Source: Myroides odoratimimus
GTDB taxonomy: Bacteria; Bacteroidota; Bacteroidia; Flavobacteriales; Flavobacteriaceae
DNA: 64,000 nucleotides
Direction of reading: 5' to 3'
NCBI RefSeq assembly: GCF_030326305.1
Contig: NZ_JACAKB010000011.1
Span: forward strand, 49,660-113,659
Below are positions 26,701-35,411 of the stretch, one piece after another; the first letter of the stretch is position 1; every line of letters starts with the position of its first letter. The notes under the pieces were generated by a model. That model was not told the origin of the DNA and ran no database searches. It saw nothing but the letters and a program-made list of their open reading frames with translations. The position numbers and the translations under genes were made by a program.

Positions 26701-27192
26701 TTACGCTTTTCTATTTAAATCTATCATTTTTAAAGCTGCAATAGCTGCTTCTGTACCTTTGTTTCCGTGTTCTCCACCACTACGAGCAATAGATTGTTCG
26801 ATATGGTTATCTGTCAGTAGACAGAAGATCACAGGGATATCAGAGATTAAGTTAAGGTCTTTAATACCATGTGTCACTCCTTCGCATACGAAGTCAAAAT
26901 GCATCGTCTCTCCCTTAATCACACACCCTACTACAATAACTGCATCTAAGGTATCATCTACTTCTATCATTTTTTTTGCTCCGAAGATTAATTCAAAGCT
27001 ACCTGGTACATTCCAGCGAACTATGTTTTCAGCTAATAGACCACAGTCTAATAAGGCTGCTTCTGCACCAGAATACAGTCCATTAGTGATTTGGTCATTC
27101 CACTCTGATACTACGATACCTACTCTAAAATCCTTCCCGTCAGGAAGTGTAGTTTTATCGTACTCAGATAAGTTTTTATTTGCTGTTGCCAT
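26701..27192 (-). CDS. ribH: 6,7-dimethyl-8-ribityllumazine synthase
   Basis: Penultimate enzyme of riboflavin synthesis; it condenses 5-amino-6-ribitylaminouracil with dihydroxybutanone phosphate. The 163-residue length and motifs are standard: VGIVVSEWN, VPGSFELIFGAKKM, VVGCVIKGETMHFDFV and the catalytic/phosphate-binding HGNKGTEAA. It lies 2 bp after the TPR gene, a stable pairing in this lineage. No FMN riboswitch was seen upstream of the unit. Confidence 0.96.
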   Translation of the reverse strand: MATANKNLSEYDKTTLPDGKDFRVGIVVSEWNDQITNGLYSGAEAALLDCGLLAENIVRWNVPGSFELIFGAKKMIEVDDTLDAVIVVGCVIKGETMHFDFVCEGVTHGIKDLNLISDIPVIFCLLTDNHIEQSIARSGGEHGNKGTEAAIAALKMIDLNRKA

Positions 27193-27194
27193 AC

Positions 27195-27980
27195 TTATTG
27201 TGCTAAACCTATCAAGGCATCTACTCCTCTGTATTCTACAGACCCTTGATAGTTATTTTTAATCTCGTTGAAGTTCTTAAGCGCTTCATCTTTTTTACCT
27301 AATTCTAAAGCAACTAAACCTGCTTTATTTAAATATCTCGGTGTAGTAAAATCGTTCTTCTGTTTAGCAGCCGCTTTTTGATAATATTCTAAAGCTTGTT
27401 CTGGTTGCCCTAATTCAGAGAAAGCATCTCCAATAGCTCCTAAAGCTAATGGTGCTAATACTGCATCATTTCCTTTGAATTTCTCTAAATGCTCGATTGC
27501 TTTAGGGAAATCACCTTTATGTAAATATGCTGTACCTGCGTAGTAGTTTGCTAAATCTGCAGACTGTGTACCACCGTAATTTTCTATAATTCCTAAGAAT
27601 CCTAGTTTACCTTCTCCACCATTAAGTGCTAAGTTAAATAAAGAGTCTTTAGCAGTACCATTCATTAAAGCATCGTTATAATAACTCTGTGCCTGAAACA
27701 TTTCGTTCGCAGCGTCATCATTTTTTGGCTCAACAACAAATTTGTCATAACCAACATACCCCAAAGTAGCCAAAGCAACAGCACCTACGATACCAAAGAT
27801 TACTTTTTGGTTGCGCACTACCCAGCTTTCCATTCTATTTGCTCCTTGATCTAAAGAGTTAAATACCTCAGCTGTCTTACTGTTAGATGAATCAATATTG
27901 TTATATTGTTCAAACTCATTATCTTCTTTTTCTTGTTCAGGTTTAGGGGCTTTATAACCTCTTTTATTATAAGTTGCCAT
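27195..27980 (-). CDS. Membrane-anchored TPR protein
   Basis: A 261-residue protein with a hydrophilic N-terminal ~80 residues, one membrane helix (about residues 80-100, VIFGIVGAVALATLGYVGYD) and a C-terminal tetratricopeptide part (about 140-255). The topology resembles YfgM-type ancillary proteins of the Sec translocon, with TPRs outside the cytoplasm; that role is an inference. It is first in a two-gene unit with ribH and is divergent from recF. Confidence 0.8.
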   Translation of the reverse strand: MATYNKRGYKAPKPEQEKEDNEFEQYNNIDSSNSKTAEVFNSLDQGANRMESWVVRNQKVIFGIVGAVALATLGYVGYDKFVVEPKNDDAANEMFQAQSYYNDALMNGTAKDSLFNLALNGGEGKLGFLGIIENYGGTQSADLANYYAGTAYLHKGDFPKAIEHLEKFKGNDAVLAPLALGAIGDAFSELGQPEQALEYYQKAAAKQKNDFTTPRYLNKAGLVALELGKKDEALKNFNEIKNNYQGSVEYRGVDALIGLAQ

Positions 27981-28114
27981 TTATACAAAGTTTAATGAGT
28001 CGCAAAAATAGGATTTTTATTGTAATATAAAAGTGCTTTCTATCTATATTTTTGATAATTTGCACCAAAATTTGATAAAGCACTCTCTAAAACGTTAAAA
28101 TAACTAGTAACCAC

Positions 28115-29209
28115 GTGTATTTAAAAAAATTAAACATATTAAATTTCAAGAATATTAGCGATAATACTTTCTCTTTTGACCAGAAAATAAACTGTTTTAT
28201 TGGGTTAAATGGAGTTGGTAAAACTAATATCTTAGACGCTATATATTACATGGCTTATGGGAAGAGTTACTTCAACCCTATAGCTGTGCAAAATATCAAA
28301 CACAACGAAGATTTTTTTGTAATCGATGGTACATTCATTAGAGATGAAAAAGAAGAACACATCGTATGTAGCCTAAAAAAAGGACAGAAAAAAATCCTGA
28401 AGAGAAACAATAAAAATTACGAACGATTCTCTGATCACTTTGGCTTTATTCCCCTAGTGATTATCTCTCCTTCTGACAGCGACTTAATTACAGAAGGAAG
28501 TGAGACTAGACGTAAGTTTATCGATAGTGTGATCTCTCAGATGGACAGCAACTATCTACAGCTACTTATACAATACCAGAAGCTAATCAGCCAGCGTAAT
28601 GCCCTTCTTAAGAGCTTCGCTCAAAATCACTATTTCGACGGAGAGACGTTGGCAGTCTATAATGAGCAGATTGCAGAATTGGCACACCCTATTCACGAAA
28701 AAAGAAGAGATTTCATCAAAGAATTCACTCCTATATTCTCTCATTATCACAGTCTGATCACAGAGAATAAAGATGATGTATCTCTAAAATATGAGACGCA
28801 GCTAGATGAGAAATCTATGTTAGATCTATTCGCAGAGAATCTAGCCAAAGACCGTATGCTACAGTACACTTCTGTCGGGATACATAAAGATGACTTGGCG
28901 TTCGAACTGACAGGACACCCTATTAAAAAATTTGGTTCACAAGGACAGCAAAAGTCATTCTTAATCGCACTAAAATTAGCTCAATTTGAGTTTTTAAAAA
29001 CTCAACGAGGCGTGGCTCCTATCCTCTTATTTGACGATATATTTGACAAATTAGACGAGAATAGAGTCCGCAAGATTTTAGAGTTAGTTAATTTAGATAC
29101 CTTTGGTCAGCTCTTTATTTCGGACACACACGCTGATCGTACAGAAAGCTTACTAAATAGCGTAAACCAAGGTTACGAGATTTTTAAAATTCAACAAAAC
29201 GAAGAATAA
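28115..29209 (+). CDS. recF: DNA replication and repair protein RecF
   Basis: RecF binds gapped DNA and helps RecR/RecO load RecA. The 364-residue SMC-like ATPase has Walker A GLNGVGKT (30-37), the signature GSQGQQKS and Walker [15 protein letters not shown]. The start is GTG at 28115, fixed by the conserved [13 protein letters not shown] beginning. It is followed 21 bp later by murB, with which it is probably cotranscribed. Confidence 0.95.
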   Translation: MYLKKLNILNFKNISDNTFSFDQKINCFIGLNGVGKTNILDAIYYMAYGKSYFNPIAVQNIKHNEDFFVIDGTFIRDEKEEHIVCSLKKGQKKILKRNNKNYERFSDHFGFIPLVIISPSDSDLITEGSETRRKFIDSVISQMDSNYLQLLIQYQKLISQRNALLKSFAQNHYFDGETLAVYNEQIAELAHPIHEKRRDFIKEFTPIFSHYHSLITENKDDVSLKYETQLDEKSMLDLFAENLAKDRMLQYTSVGIHKDDLAFELTGHPIKKFGSQGQQKSFLIALKLAQFEFLKTQRGVAPILLFDDIFDKLDENRVRKILELVNLDTFGQLFISDTHADRTESLLNSVNQGYEIFKIQQNEE

Positions 29210-29230
29210 ACTAATAATACCCCTAAGACA

Positions 29231-30244
29231 ATGAATATTCACGAGAATGTATCGCTAAAACCATATAATACGTTTGGATTAGATGTAAAGGCTAAATATT
29301 TTATTGAAATAAAACAGATAAATGATCTAAAAGAAATAGTCAAAGCTAATAAAAGTGACAAACTGTTCATCTTAGGAGGAGGTAGTAATATGCTACTAAC
29401 ACAAGACATCAATAAGATCGTCATCAAGCTAGATCTAAAAGGAATCAATATCATCAATGAAGATGACGACTATGTATATGTAGAGGCTGAAGCTGGAGAG
29501 AATTGGCATGAGTTCGTCTTATGGTGTATCGAGCACAACTATGGAGGCATAGAGAACTTATCTCTTATACCAGGTAATGTAGGCACTACACCTATCCAGA
29601 ACATTGGCGCTTATGGAGTAGAGATTAAAGATGTGCTATACAGCTGCAAGGCTCTTAACATGGAGACATTAGAAATAAGAGATTTCAAGAATGCTGAATG
29701 TGAGTTTGACTATAGAGAAAGTGTGTTTAAAAATGCACTAAAGAATCAATATATCATTCTATCTGCAACATATAAATTAACTAAACAAAATCACAATCTA
29801 AAGGTGGAATACGGCGCTATAAAAAGTCAATTAGACGCTGATAATATTACCTCTCCTACTATCAGAGATATTAGTAATGCTGTGATCTCTATCAGACAGA
29901 GTAAGTTGCCTGATCCTAAAGAAATCGGCAATAGTGGTAGCTTCTTTAAAAATCCTATCGTAGACAGAGACACCTTTGAGAGACTGTATAGAGTATATCC
30001 TAGCATGCCTCACTATACCATCAATGAACAAGAGGTAAAAATACCTGCAGGGTGGCTGATAGAGACTAGTGGCTTTAAGGGATACAGACTAGGTGATGCT
30101 GGTGTACATGAGAAACAAGCTCTAGTGCTAGTCAATTATGGAAAAGCAGAAGGTGAGCAAATCAAGAAATTAGCAGAAACTGTTCAACGAGAAGTTTTTA
30201 ATCTATTTGGTATTTCTATTCATGCAGAAGTTAATATCTTTTAA
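29231..30244 (+). CDS. murB: UDP-N-acetylenolpyruvoylglucosamine reductase
   Basis: FAD-dependent cytoplasmic enzyme that reduces UDP-GlcNAc-enolpyruvate to UDP-MurNAc in peptidoglycan synthesis. The 337-residue protein shows the FAD-binding LGGGSNMLL and IPGNVGTTPIQNIGAYG stretches, the catalytic-region CEFDYRESVFKN and SGSFFKNPIV, and a C-terminal GVHEKQALVLVNYG. The layout matches the long type I (E. coli-like) MurB. It is second in the recF unit. Confidence 0.95.
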   Translation: MNIHENVSLKPYNTFGLDVKAKYFIEIKQINDLKEIVKANKSDKLFILGGGSNMLLTQDINKIVIKLDLKGINIINEDDDYVYVEAEAGENWHEFVLWCIEHNYGGIENLSLIPGNVGTTPIQNIGAYGVEIKDVLYSCKALNMETLEIRDFKNAECEFDYRESVFKNALKNQYIILSATYKLTKQNHNLKVEYGAIKSQLDADNITSPTIRDISNAVISIRQSKLPDPKEIGNSGSFFKNPIVDRDTFERLYRVYPSMPHYTINEQEVKIPAGWLIETSGFKGYRLGDAGVHEKQALVLVNYGKAEGEQIKKLAETVQREVFNLFGISIHAEVNIF

Positions 30245-30256
30245 AAAATATATTTA

Positions 30257-30414
30257 GCTTGTTTAAAATACCTGTATGTTTAAAGATATATACTACTTTT
30301 AAGTGAATTGATGTAGAATTTCTTTTGGATAAATATATCTATCTAAAAAAACACAATATAATGATAACCTAAAAAGTAGTATATTCAAAATATATAAACT
30401 ATTTTTAAACAGGC
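30257..30414. repeat. 158-bp foldback (inverted-repeat) element
   Basis: Two arms of about 44 bp (30257-30300 and 30372-30414) are imperfect reverse complements. The inner 13 bp (30288-30300 against 30372-30384) match perfectly and the outer ends share GTTTAAAA. It lies between murB and the glycosyltransferase gene, both plus-strand, and has no ORF. It could be a MITE-type remnant or a strong structured terminator. Confidence 0.6.
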
Positions 30415-30441
30415 ATCTATATTCTTTTAACAGATTAATCG

Positions 30442-30449
30442 TACATTTG
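30442..30449 (+). promoter_or_regulatory. -7 box of the glycosyltransferase-sigma unit
   Basis: TACATTTG matches TAnnTTTG and lies 28 bp before the ATG at 30477. A -33 TTG is not clear. Confidence 0.5.
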
Positions 30450-30476
30450 CAGACCTTACGGGAATAGATATTCACT

Positions 30477-31583
30477 ATGCTAACACTTTTATTTTACATT
30501 TTCATTGCTGTTATAGTTATAGAAATATTACAGTATATTATCATCTATGGACCACTAGCTATGTCTAGTAGTCTACCGACTAAACGATACGCTGATCTAG
30601 AACCTATTTCTGTCATTGCTTATGTAAAAGATCAACAAGAGAAGTTAGAGAACTTCCTTTCTGTTCTTATACAACAAGATTATCCCGAATATGAAGTCAT
30701 ACTAGTCTATAGTGCATCTGATGACGAAAGCTTAGAAATATTAGAGAAATTCTGTTTGACTTATCCTAATACTAGATTAGTTAATGTAGAAAATATAGAG
30801 GCTTTCTGGGGCAATAAGAAGTATGCCTTGACTCTAGGTATGAAGGTAGCTAAGTATGAGCGCTTTATCTTTACAGAACCTGCAGTTACTCCTATATCTG
30901 ATAAATGGTTACTAGCCATAAGCAAAGGATTCTCTTCTACTAAGAAAGTGATACTGGGCCATACTAAAATCGAAAAAAAGAAAAGGTCTTTTATCAATCA
31001 ATTGATCCGTTTCCAAAATACGTATAAGACAATAAACCTATTCTCATGGGTATCTTATGGTAGACCTATCCATGGAAATGCTTATAACCAAGGATATAAT
31101 AAAGAGTTGTTCTTTAAGGTAAACGGCTTTATCGATCATATGAAGACTCCTTATGGTGATGAATATGCCTTCATCAATCAAATAGGGACAAGCAGTAATA
31201 CAACGACTGCACATGACCGCGACAGCTTCGTATGCTTACAAGTGGAGAGCAAGACAGCTACATGGACAGATAATATAAAGAAGTATGACTTACTCCTTAG
31301 GACTTCATCTATCTTCAATCAGTTTAAGCTTAGATTCTTTAGTCTATCTCACCTTCTGTTCTTCGGATTATTTACTACACTGATCAGCTTTCTATTTAAC
31401 TGGGAGATTGTATTAGGTCTATTTGTATTCCGTTATTTGATTATATACATTTATAACTACAAGTTATTTAAAGTATTTGATGATAAAGATTTGTTGTGGA
31501 CACTGCCATTCTTAGAAATTATTCATATTTTTATCACTACGTATTACTCAATACTACATTTTATTACACGTAAAAAAATTTGA
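30477..31583 (+). CDS. Membrane-bound family 2 glycosyltransferase
   Basis: A 368-residue inner-membrane protein: one N-terminal helix (2-25), a cytoplasmic GT-A domain starting EPISVIAYVKDQQEKLENFLSVLIQQDYPEYEVILV (about 45-80), and about three C-terminal helices (about 285-365). The usual DxD position is replaced by FTEPAVTP, so the metal site is atypical. The sugar and acceptor are unknown. Its stop codon overlaps the TTG start of the sigma factor gene. Confidence 0.75.
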   Translation: MLTLLFYIFIAVIVIEILQYIIIYGPLAMSSSLPTKRYADLEPISVIAYVKDQQEKLENFLSVLIQQDYPEYEVILVYSASDDESLEILEKFCLTYPNTRLVNVENIEAFWGNKKYALTLGMKVAKYERFIFTEPAVTPISDKWLLAISKGFSSTKKVILGHTKIEKKKRSFINQLIRFQNTYKTINLFSWVSYGRPIHGNAYNQGYNKELFFKVNGFIDHMKTPYGDEYAFINQIGTSSNTTTAHDRDSFVCLQVESKTATWTDNIKKYDLLLRTSSIFNQFKLRFFSLSHLLFFGLFTTLISFLFNWEIVLGLFVFRYLIIYIYNYKLFKVFDDKDLLWTLPFLEIIHIFITTYYSILHFITRKKI

Positions 31584-32155
31584 AAAACTTAGTTCAAGAA
31601 AATATCCTAGCAGCTCAAAAGGGAGATCAGATAGCATTTACCTTCTTGCTAAACCATTATTGGTCTGAAGTATATAACTTTATGCTAAAAAGAACAGCTA
31701 ATGAAGTGGATGCTGAAGATATTACTATTGAAACTTTTTCGAAGGCGTTTACTAATATTAGTAAGTATGACCCTACTTACGCCTTTAATACTTGGCTGAT
31801 TAGCATTGCTAAGAATGTGCATATCGATATGATCAGAAAGCGCAAAAATATGTCTTTCTTAGATATCAATGACGAGGAGAATCAACAGTATCACGATATC
31901 ATAGATGATACGATGAACAAAGAGGATGAACTGATACAAGAACAAAATCTAGTGATCTTTAAAAGTTATATCAACTTACTTAAACCGCACTACCAAGAGG
32001 TAATAGATATGCGTTTCTTCCAAGAAATGTCTTATAACGAAATTGCCGAAGCCTTAAATGAGCCTTTAAACAATGTCAAGGTCAAGATTATGCGTGCTAA
32101 AAAACTATTAGCAGAAATCATTCTGAAACAAATAGATCAAAATTTCTCTATCTAG
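31580..32155 (+). CDS. RNA polymerase sigma-70 family (ECF-type) factor
   Basis: A 191-residue sigma factor with region 2 (about 15-85: EVYNFMLKRTANEVDAEDITIETFSKAF, FNTWLISIAKNVHIDMIRKRK) and region 4 (about 125-180: LKPHYQEVIDMRFFQEMSYNEIAEALNEPLNNVKVKIMRAKKLL). No anti-sigma gene lies next to it. The start is TTG inside TTGA, overlapping the glycosyltransferase stop; the first internal Met is inside region 2, so TTG is the plausible start. Confidence 0.88.
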   Translation: MKNLVQENILAAQKGDQIAFTFLLNHYWSEVYNFMLKRTANEVDAEDITIETFSKAFTNISKYDPTYAFNTWLISIAKNVHIDMIRKRKNMSFLDINDEENQQYHDIIDDTMNKEDELIQEQNLVIFKSYINLLKPHYQEVIDMRFFQEMSYNEIAEALNEPLNNVKVKIMRAKKLLAEIILKQIDQNFSI

Positions 32156-32396
32156 TCTTCACAAACTATAATACCCTATAATTTGGTATTAAATACGACT
32201 TCTTATATTCACATATTGTGATGTCGCCTCAAAAGAATTCATATTGTTTTTATTTATATTCCTTTATTTTACACGCAAGATTAGCAACACACCCATATAA
32301 CAACCAGCTATTTAGCTAAAATAATTAGAATCCTATAATTATTTCATAACGAGTAAAAAAAGTTCATTCAATTTTTAAAAACTGATATTTATCACA

Positions 32397-32420
32397 ATAA
32401 AAGACAATAAGGTCTTTTAT
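32397..32420. promoter_or_regulatory. Candidate NO-responsive operator of nirK
   Basis: A perfect inverted repeat with arms ATAAAAGAC and GTCTTTTAT around a 6-bp spacer. It overlaps the nirK -7 box by 3 bp, so a bound repressor would block the promoter. Near-identical sites precede the rrf2-type regulator and norZ. Confidence 0.7.
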
Positions 32421-32425
32421 CTTTG
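32418..32425 (+). promoter_or_regulatory. nirK -7 box
   Basis: TATCTTTG fits TAnnTTTG and lies 31-38 bp before the ATG at 32456. It overlaps the right end of the operator. Confidence 0.6.
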
Positions 32426-32455
32426 ATATACAAAAATGAACAAAAGAACACAGTT

Positions 32456-33922
32456 ATGAATACAAAGGTACAAACACTAAAAACTAAACTTGGAGTACTA
32501 CTATTATCTCTAGGTTTACTAACAATCGGAGGCTGTCAACAGAAAGACAAAACTCCTACAAAGATGACTCCAGAGATGGCTGAACAAATAGTAGTCAAAG
32601 GAGAAGCTGAAGCTGAACTAACTGCACCTCCCCTAGTACCTAAACCTGTAGGCAAAAGGGATGCAACGAAACTAATTGTTAATCTAGAGATTTTAGAACA
32701 AGAAGGCGAAATGGTAGATGGGGTAAAATATATGTATTGGACCTTCGGTGGTACTGTACCAGGTAGCTTTATCCGTACCCGTGTTGGTGATGAAGTAGAG
32801 TTCACACTTAAAAATCACCCTGACAATAAACTTCCTCACAATATTGACCTTCACGCTGTGACAGGTCCTGGAGGTGGAGCTGCATCATCACTAGTAGCAC
32901 CAGGACATGAGGTAACGTTCTCTTTTAAAACACTACATCCTGGTCTATATGTATACCACTGTGCTACTGCTCCTGTAGGGATGCATATCGCTAATGGAAT
33001 GTATGGTCTGATCTTAGTAGAGCCTGAAGGTGGACTACCTCCTGTAGACAAAGAATACTATGTGATGCAAGGGGACTTTTATACGAAAGGAAACTATGGA
33101 GAGAAAGGACTACAACCATTCGACATGAATAAAGCATTAAAAGAACAACCTGATTATGTAGTATTCAATGGGCATGTAAACGGATTAGTCAATGAAAATG
33201 CAATCACTGCTAAAGTAGGAGAAACAGTAAGGTTATACGTAGGTAATGGTGGACCAAACTTAGTGAGTTCTTTCCACGTAATCGGAGAGATTTTCGATAG
33301 AGTACATGTAGAAGGAGCTGATCTAATCAACGAAAACGTACAGACTACACTTATACCAGCAGGAGGTGCTGCAATAGTAGAATTTAAAGTAAATACACCT
33401 GGTACATTTGTATTAGTAGACCACTCTATCTTCAGAGCCTTTAATAAAGGAGCACTAGGAATGCTAAAAGTAGAAGGAGACGAAAACCAGAAAGTATTTG
33501 CAGGTAAGATAAAAGAAGGAATATACCTACCTGAAGGAGGTACTATACAAAATATGCCTAAAGAACCTGCTAAAAAAGAAGTAATAGAAAACAAAACTCT
33601 AGCGCAACAAATAGCAGATGGTAAGAGCGTATTTACTAGAACATGTTTTGCTTGTCACCAATCTGAAGGACAAGGTATAGAGAAGATATTCCCTCCTCTA
33701 GCAAAATCTGATTACTTAAATGCAGATGTGAATAGAGCTATAAAAACAGTTATAAACGGACTACAAGGAGAGATTACAGTTAATAAAGTAAAATATAACT
33801 CTATCATGACGAGTCAGAACTTAAGTGACCAAGAGATTGCTGACGTATTGACTTATGTGTACAATAGTTGGGGAAATAATAAAACTGTAGTGAGCCCTCA
33901 AATGGTTCAAAAAAATAGATAA
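32456..33922 (+). CDS. nirK: Copper-containing nitrite reductase fused to cytochrome c
   Basis: Reduces nitrite to nitric oxide outside the cytoplasm. The 488-residue lipoprotein (lipobox IGGC, C27) has two cupredoxin domains: type 1 copper ligands H128, C169, H177 and M182; type 2 ligands H133, H168 and H323; catalytic D131 and H274. A C-terminal cytochrome c domain (about 385-475) has CFACH at 397-401 and may bring electrons straight to the copper centre. An in-frame TTG at 32423 is upstream, but it lies in the -7 box, so the ATG at 32456 was chosen. First gene of nirK-nirV-sco. Confidence 0.95.
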   Translation: MNTKVQTLKTKLGVLLLSLGLLTIGGCQQKDKTPTKMTPEMAEQIVVKGEAEAELTAPPLVPKPVGKRDATKLIVNLEILEQEGEMVDGVKYMYWTFGGTVPGSFIRTRVGDEVEFTLKNHPDNKLPHNIDLHAVTGPGGGAASSLVAPGHEVTFSFKTLHPGLYVYHCATAPVGMHIANGMYGLILVEPEGGLPPVDKEYYVMQGDFYTKGNYGEKGLQPFDMNKALKEQPDYVVFNGHVNGLVNENAITAKVGETVRLYVGNGGPNLVSSFHVIGEIFDRVHVEGADLINENVQTTLIPAGGAAIVEFKVNTPGTFVLVDHSIFRAFNKGALGMLKVEGDENQKVFAGKIKEGIYLPEGGTIQNMPKEPAKKEVIENKTLAQQIADGKSVFTRTCFACHQSEGQGIEKIFPPLAKSDYLNADVNRAIKTVINGLQGEITVNKVKYNSIMTSQNLSDQEIADVLTYVYNSWGNNKTVVSPQMVQKNR

Positions 33923-33923
33923 A

Positions 33924-34703
33924 ATGTTTTTTCTTGATAAATCAAACTTCATTGTGTGTCTTCTGAGCATAGTATCCTTAACAGGAATATATGCTCAGAA
34001 AGCGACACCGATGGTCACTATCAAAAGTGGAACTTTTGTTCCACTTTACGGTAGTACAGAAGAAGGCTATGTAAAAGTAGCTTCTTTCAAAATGGATCAA
34101 TACGCTGTGACCAATGAACAGTATGTAGAGTTCTTAAAGAAAAACCCAAATTACCAACGCTCACAAATCAAAGCGTTATTCGCTAATAAAAGTTACTTAT
34201 CTCATTGGAAAAGTGATTTAGACTATGGCGATTTAAAACCTGATGCTCCTGTAACCAATGTATCTTGGTTTGCAGCTAAAAAATACTGTGAGTTACAAGA
34301 CAAAAGATTGCCTACTATGGATGAATGGGAGTATGTAGCTATGGCAGACGCAAAGAATATGGATGCTCGCCAAAAAGAAGAATACAATAAGTATATCCTC
34401 GCTTGGTACGAGACTCCTAAGACTTATGTCAATCCTGTAGGGAGCACCTTTAAAAATTACTGGGGTGTATATGATATGCATGGCTTAATATGGGAGTGGG
34501 TAGCAGACTATAATTCAATCTTCTTGTCTGGAGAAAGCCGCAAAGACAAGGGCAACGACGAGAACTTATTCTGTGGAAGTGCTTCTATTAATGCTTCTGA
34601 CCTGATGGACTATGCTGCCTTTATGAGATACGGTTTTAGAGGTAGTCTTAGAGCTAACTTTACAACAAAAAACTTAGGTTTTAGATGCGCACAAAACCCT
34701 TAA
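33924..34703 (+). CDS. nirV: NirV-like formylglycine-generating-enzyme family protein
   Basis: A 259-residue exported protein (signal peptide about 1-25, ending GIYAQ) with an FGE-sulfatase (SUMF1) domain: FKMDQYAVTNEQYVEFLK, APVTNVSWFAAKKYCELQDKRLPTMDEWEYVA, GVYDMHGLIWEWVADY and NLGFRCAQNP. SUMF1-type proteins next to nirK are called NirV; their function in nitrite reduction is unsettled. It starts 1 bp after the nirK stop, so it is cotranscribed. The symbol rests on context as much as on sequence. Confidence 0.75.
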   Translation: MFFLDKSNFIVCLLSIVSLTGIYAQKATPMVTIKSGTFVPLYGSTEEGYVKVASFKMDQYAVTNEQYVEFLKKNPNYQRSQIKALFANKSYLSHWKSDLDYGDLKPDAPVTNVSWFAAKKYCELQDKRLPTMDEWEYVAMADAKNMDARQKEEYNKYILAWYETPKTYVNPVGSTFKNYWGVYDMHGLIWEWVADYNSIFLSGESRKDKGNDENLFCGSASINASDLMDYAAFMRYGFRGSLRANFTTKNLGFRCAQNP

Positions 34704-34719
34704 AAAAAAGAACATCATT

Positions 34720-35343
34720 ATGAAAAAGACATTGATAGCATTACTAAGCTGCTCTACTTTACTACTAACTAGTTGTAAAGAGACTAAAGCTACAGAAGAG
34801 CAATCTCAAGCTACAGAACAAACTACAGAGTCACAAGAGATTTCTGATTTGTCTATTTACAATCTACCTTCTACCTGGACTACACAAGACGGCAAAGACA
34901 TTGAGCTAAAAGACTTACAGGGTAATGTACTAGTCATGGTGATGATTTATACCTCTTGTAAAGCTGCATGTCCTCGATTAGTAGCTGATATGCGTAATAT
35001 CGAGGAAAGAGTAAAAGGTAAAAACGCAGATAAGGTAAAATATGTGTTAGTCAGCATTGATCCACAAGTAGATACTCCTGAACGTCTAAAAGCATTTGCT
35101 AAAGAGAACTTAATGGATGGTCCACAATGGATATTCTTGCGTTCTACTGAAGAAGACACAAGAGAGTTTGCTGCTACTCTAGCTGTGAATTATAAAAAGA
35201 TCTCTCCAATAGACTTCTCTCACTCTAATATCATTAGTGTATTTAATACCAAAGGAGAATTAGATTATCAACAAGAGGGACTTGGTATAGACTATGCTCC
35301 TACTGTAAAAGAAATAGAGCAACAACTCGCTTTAATTAAATAA
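34720..35343 (+). CDS. SCO1/SenC family copper chaperone lipoprotein
   Basis: A 207-residue lipoprotein (lipobox LTSC, C19) with a thioredoxin-like SCO domain. The copper ligands are C80 and C84 (TSCKAACP) and the His of DFSHSN near residue 167. SCO proteins deliver copper or reduce copper-binding cysteines in cytochrome oxidases and NirK. Position 16 bp after nirV, in the nirK unit, suggests it loads copper into this nitrite reductase. It ends at a strong terminator. Confidence 0.9.
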   Translation: MKKTLIALLSCSTLLLTSCKETKATEEQSQATEQTTESQEISDLSIYNLPSTWTTQDGKDIELKDLQGNVLVMVMIYTSCKAACPRLVADMRNIEERVKGKNADKVKYVLVSIDPQVDTPERLKAFAKENLMDGPQWIFLRSTEEDTREFAATLAVNYKKISPIDFSHSNIISVFNTKGELDYQQEGLGIDYAPTVKEIEQQLALIK

Positions 35344-35367
35344 GAAAGTTAGTTATTAGTTTGATAA

Positions 35368-35405
35368 TATACTGCTCTGCTTCTGTACTGAAGTTGAGCA
35401 GTATT
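35368..35405. terminator. Terminator of the nirK operon and the MFS gene
   Basis: A perfect 10-bp stem (35368-35377 and 35396-35405) with an 18-base loop and a following T-rich run, between convergent sco and MFS genes. Confidence 0.8.
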
Positions 35406-35411
35406 TTTGTT

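Larger units (their letters stand above)
32156..32455. other. 300-bp regulatory region upstream of nirK
   Basis: It contains a candidate NsrR-type operator (32397-32420) overlapping the nirK -7 box (32418-32425). Further up is the symmetric TCACATATTGTGA at 32209-32221, of unknown significance. No ORF. Confidence 0.6.

Noticed and set aside
26759-27262. 167-codon plus-strand ORF opposite ribH and the TPR gene
   Set aside because: It is the antisense of well-conserved coding sequence, with no recognisable protein family and no separate promoter.
32209-32221. TCACATATTGTGA as a CRP/FNR-type site for nirK
   Set aside because: The half-sites are symmetric, but it is about 235 bp from the start codon, shorter than the usual sites, and no second copy was found near the other NO genes.
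33154-33594. 146-codon minus-strand ORF inside nirK
   Set aside because: Antisense of the second cupredoxin domain; the nirK frame is clearly the real one.
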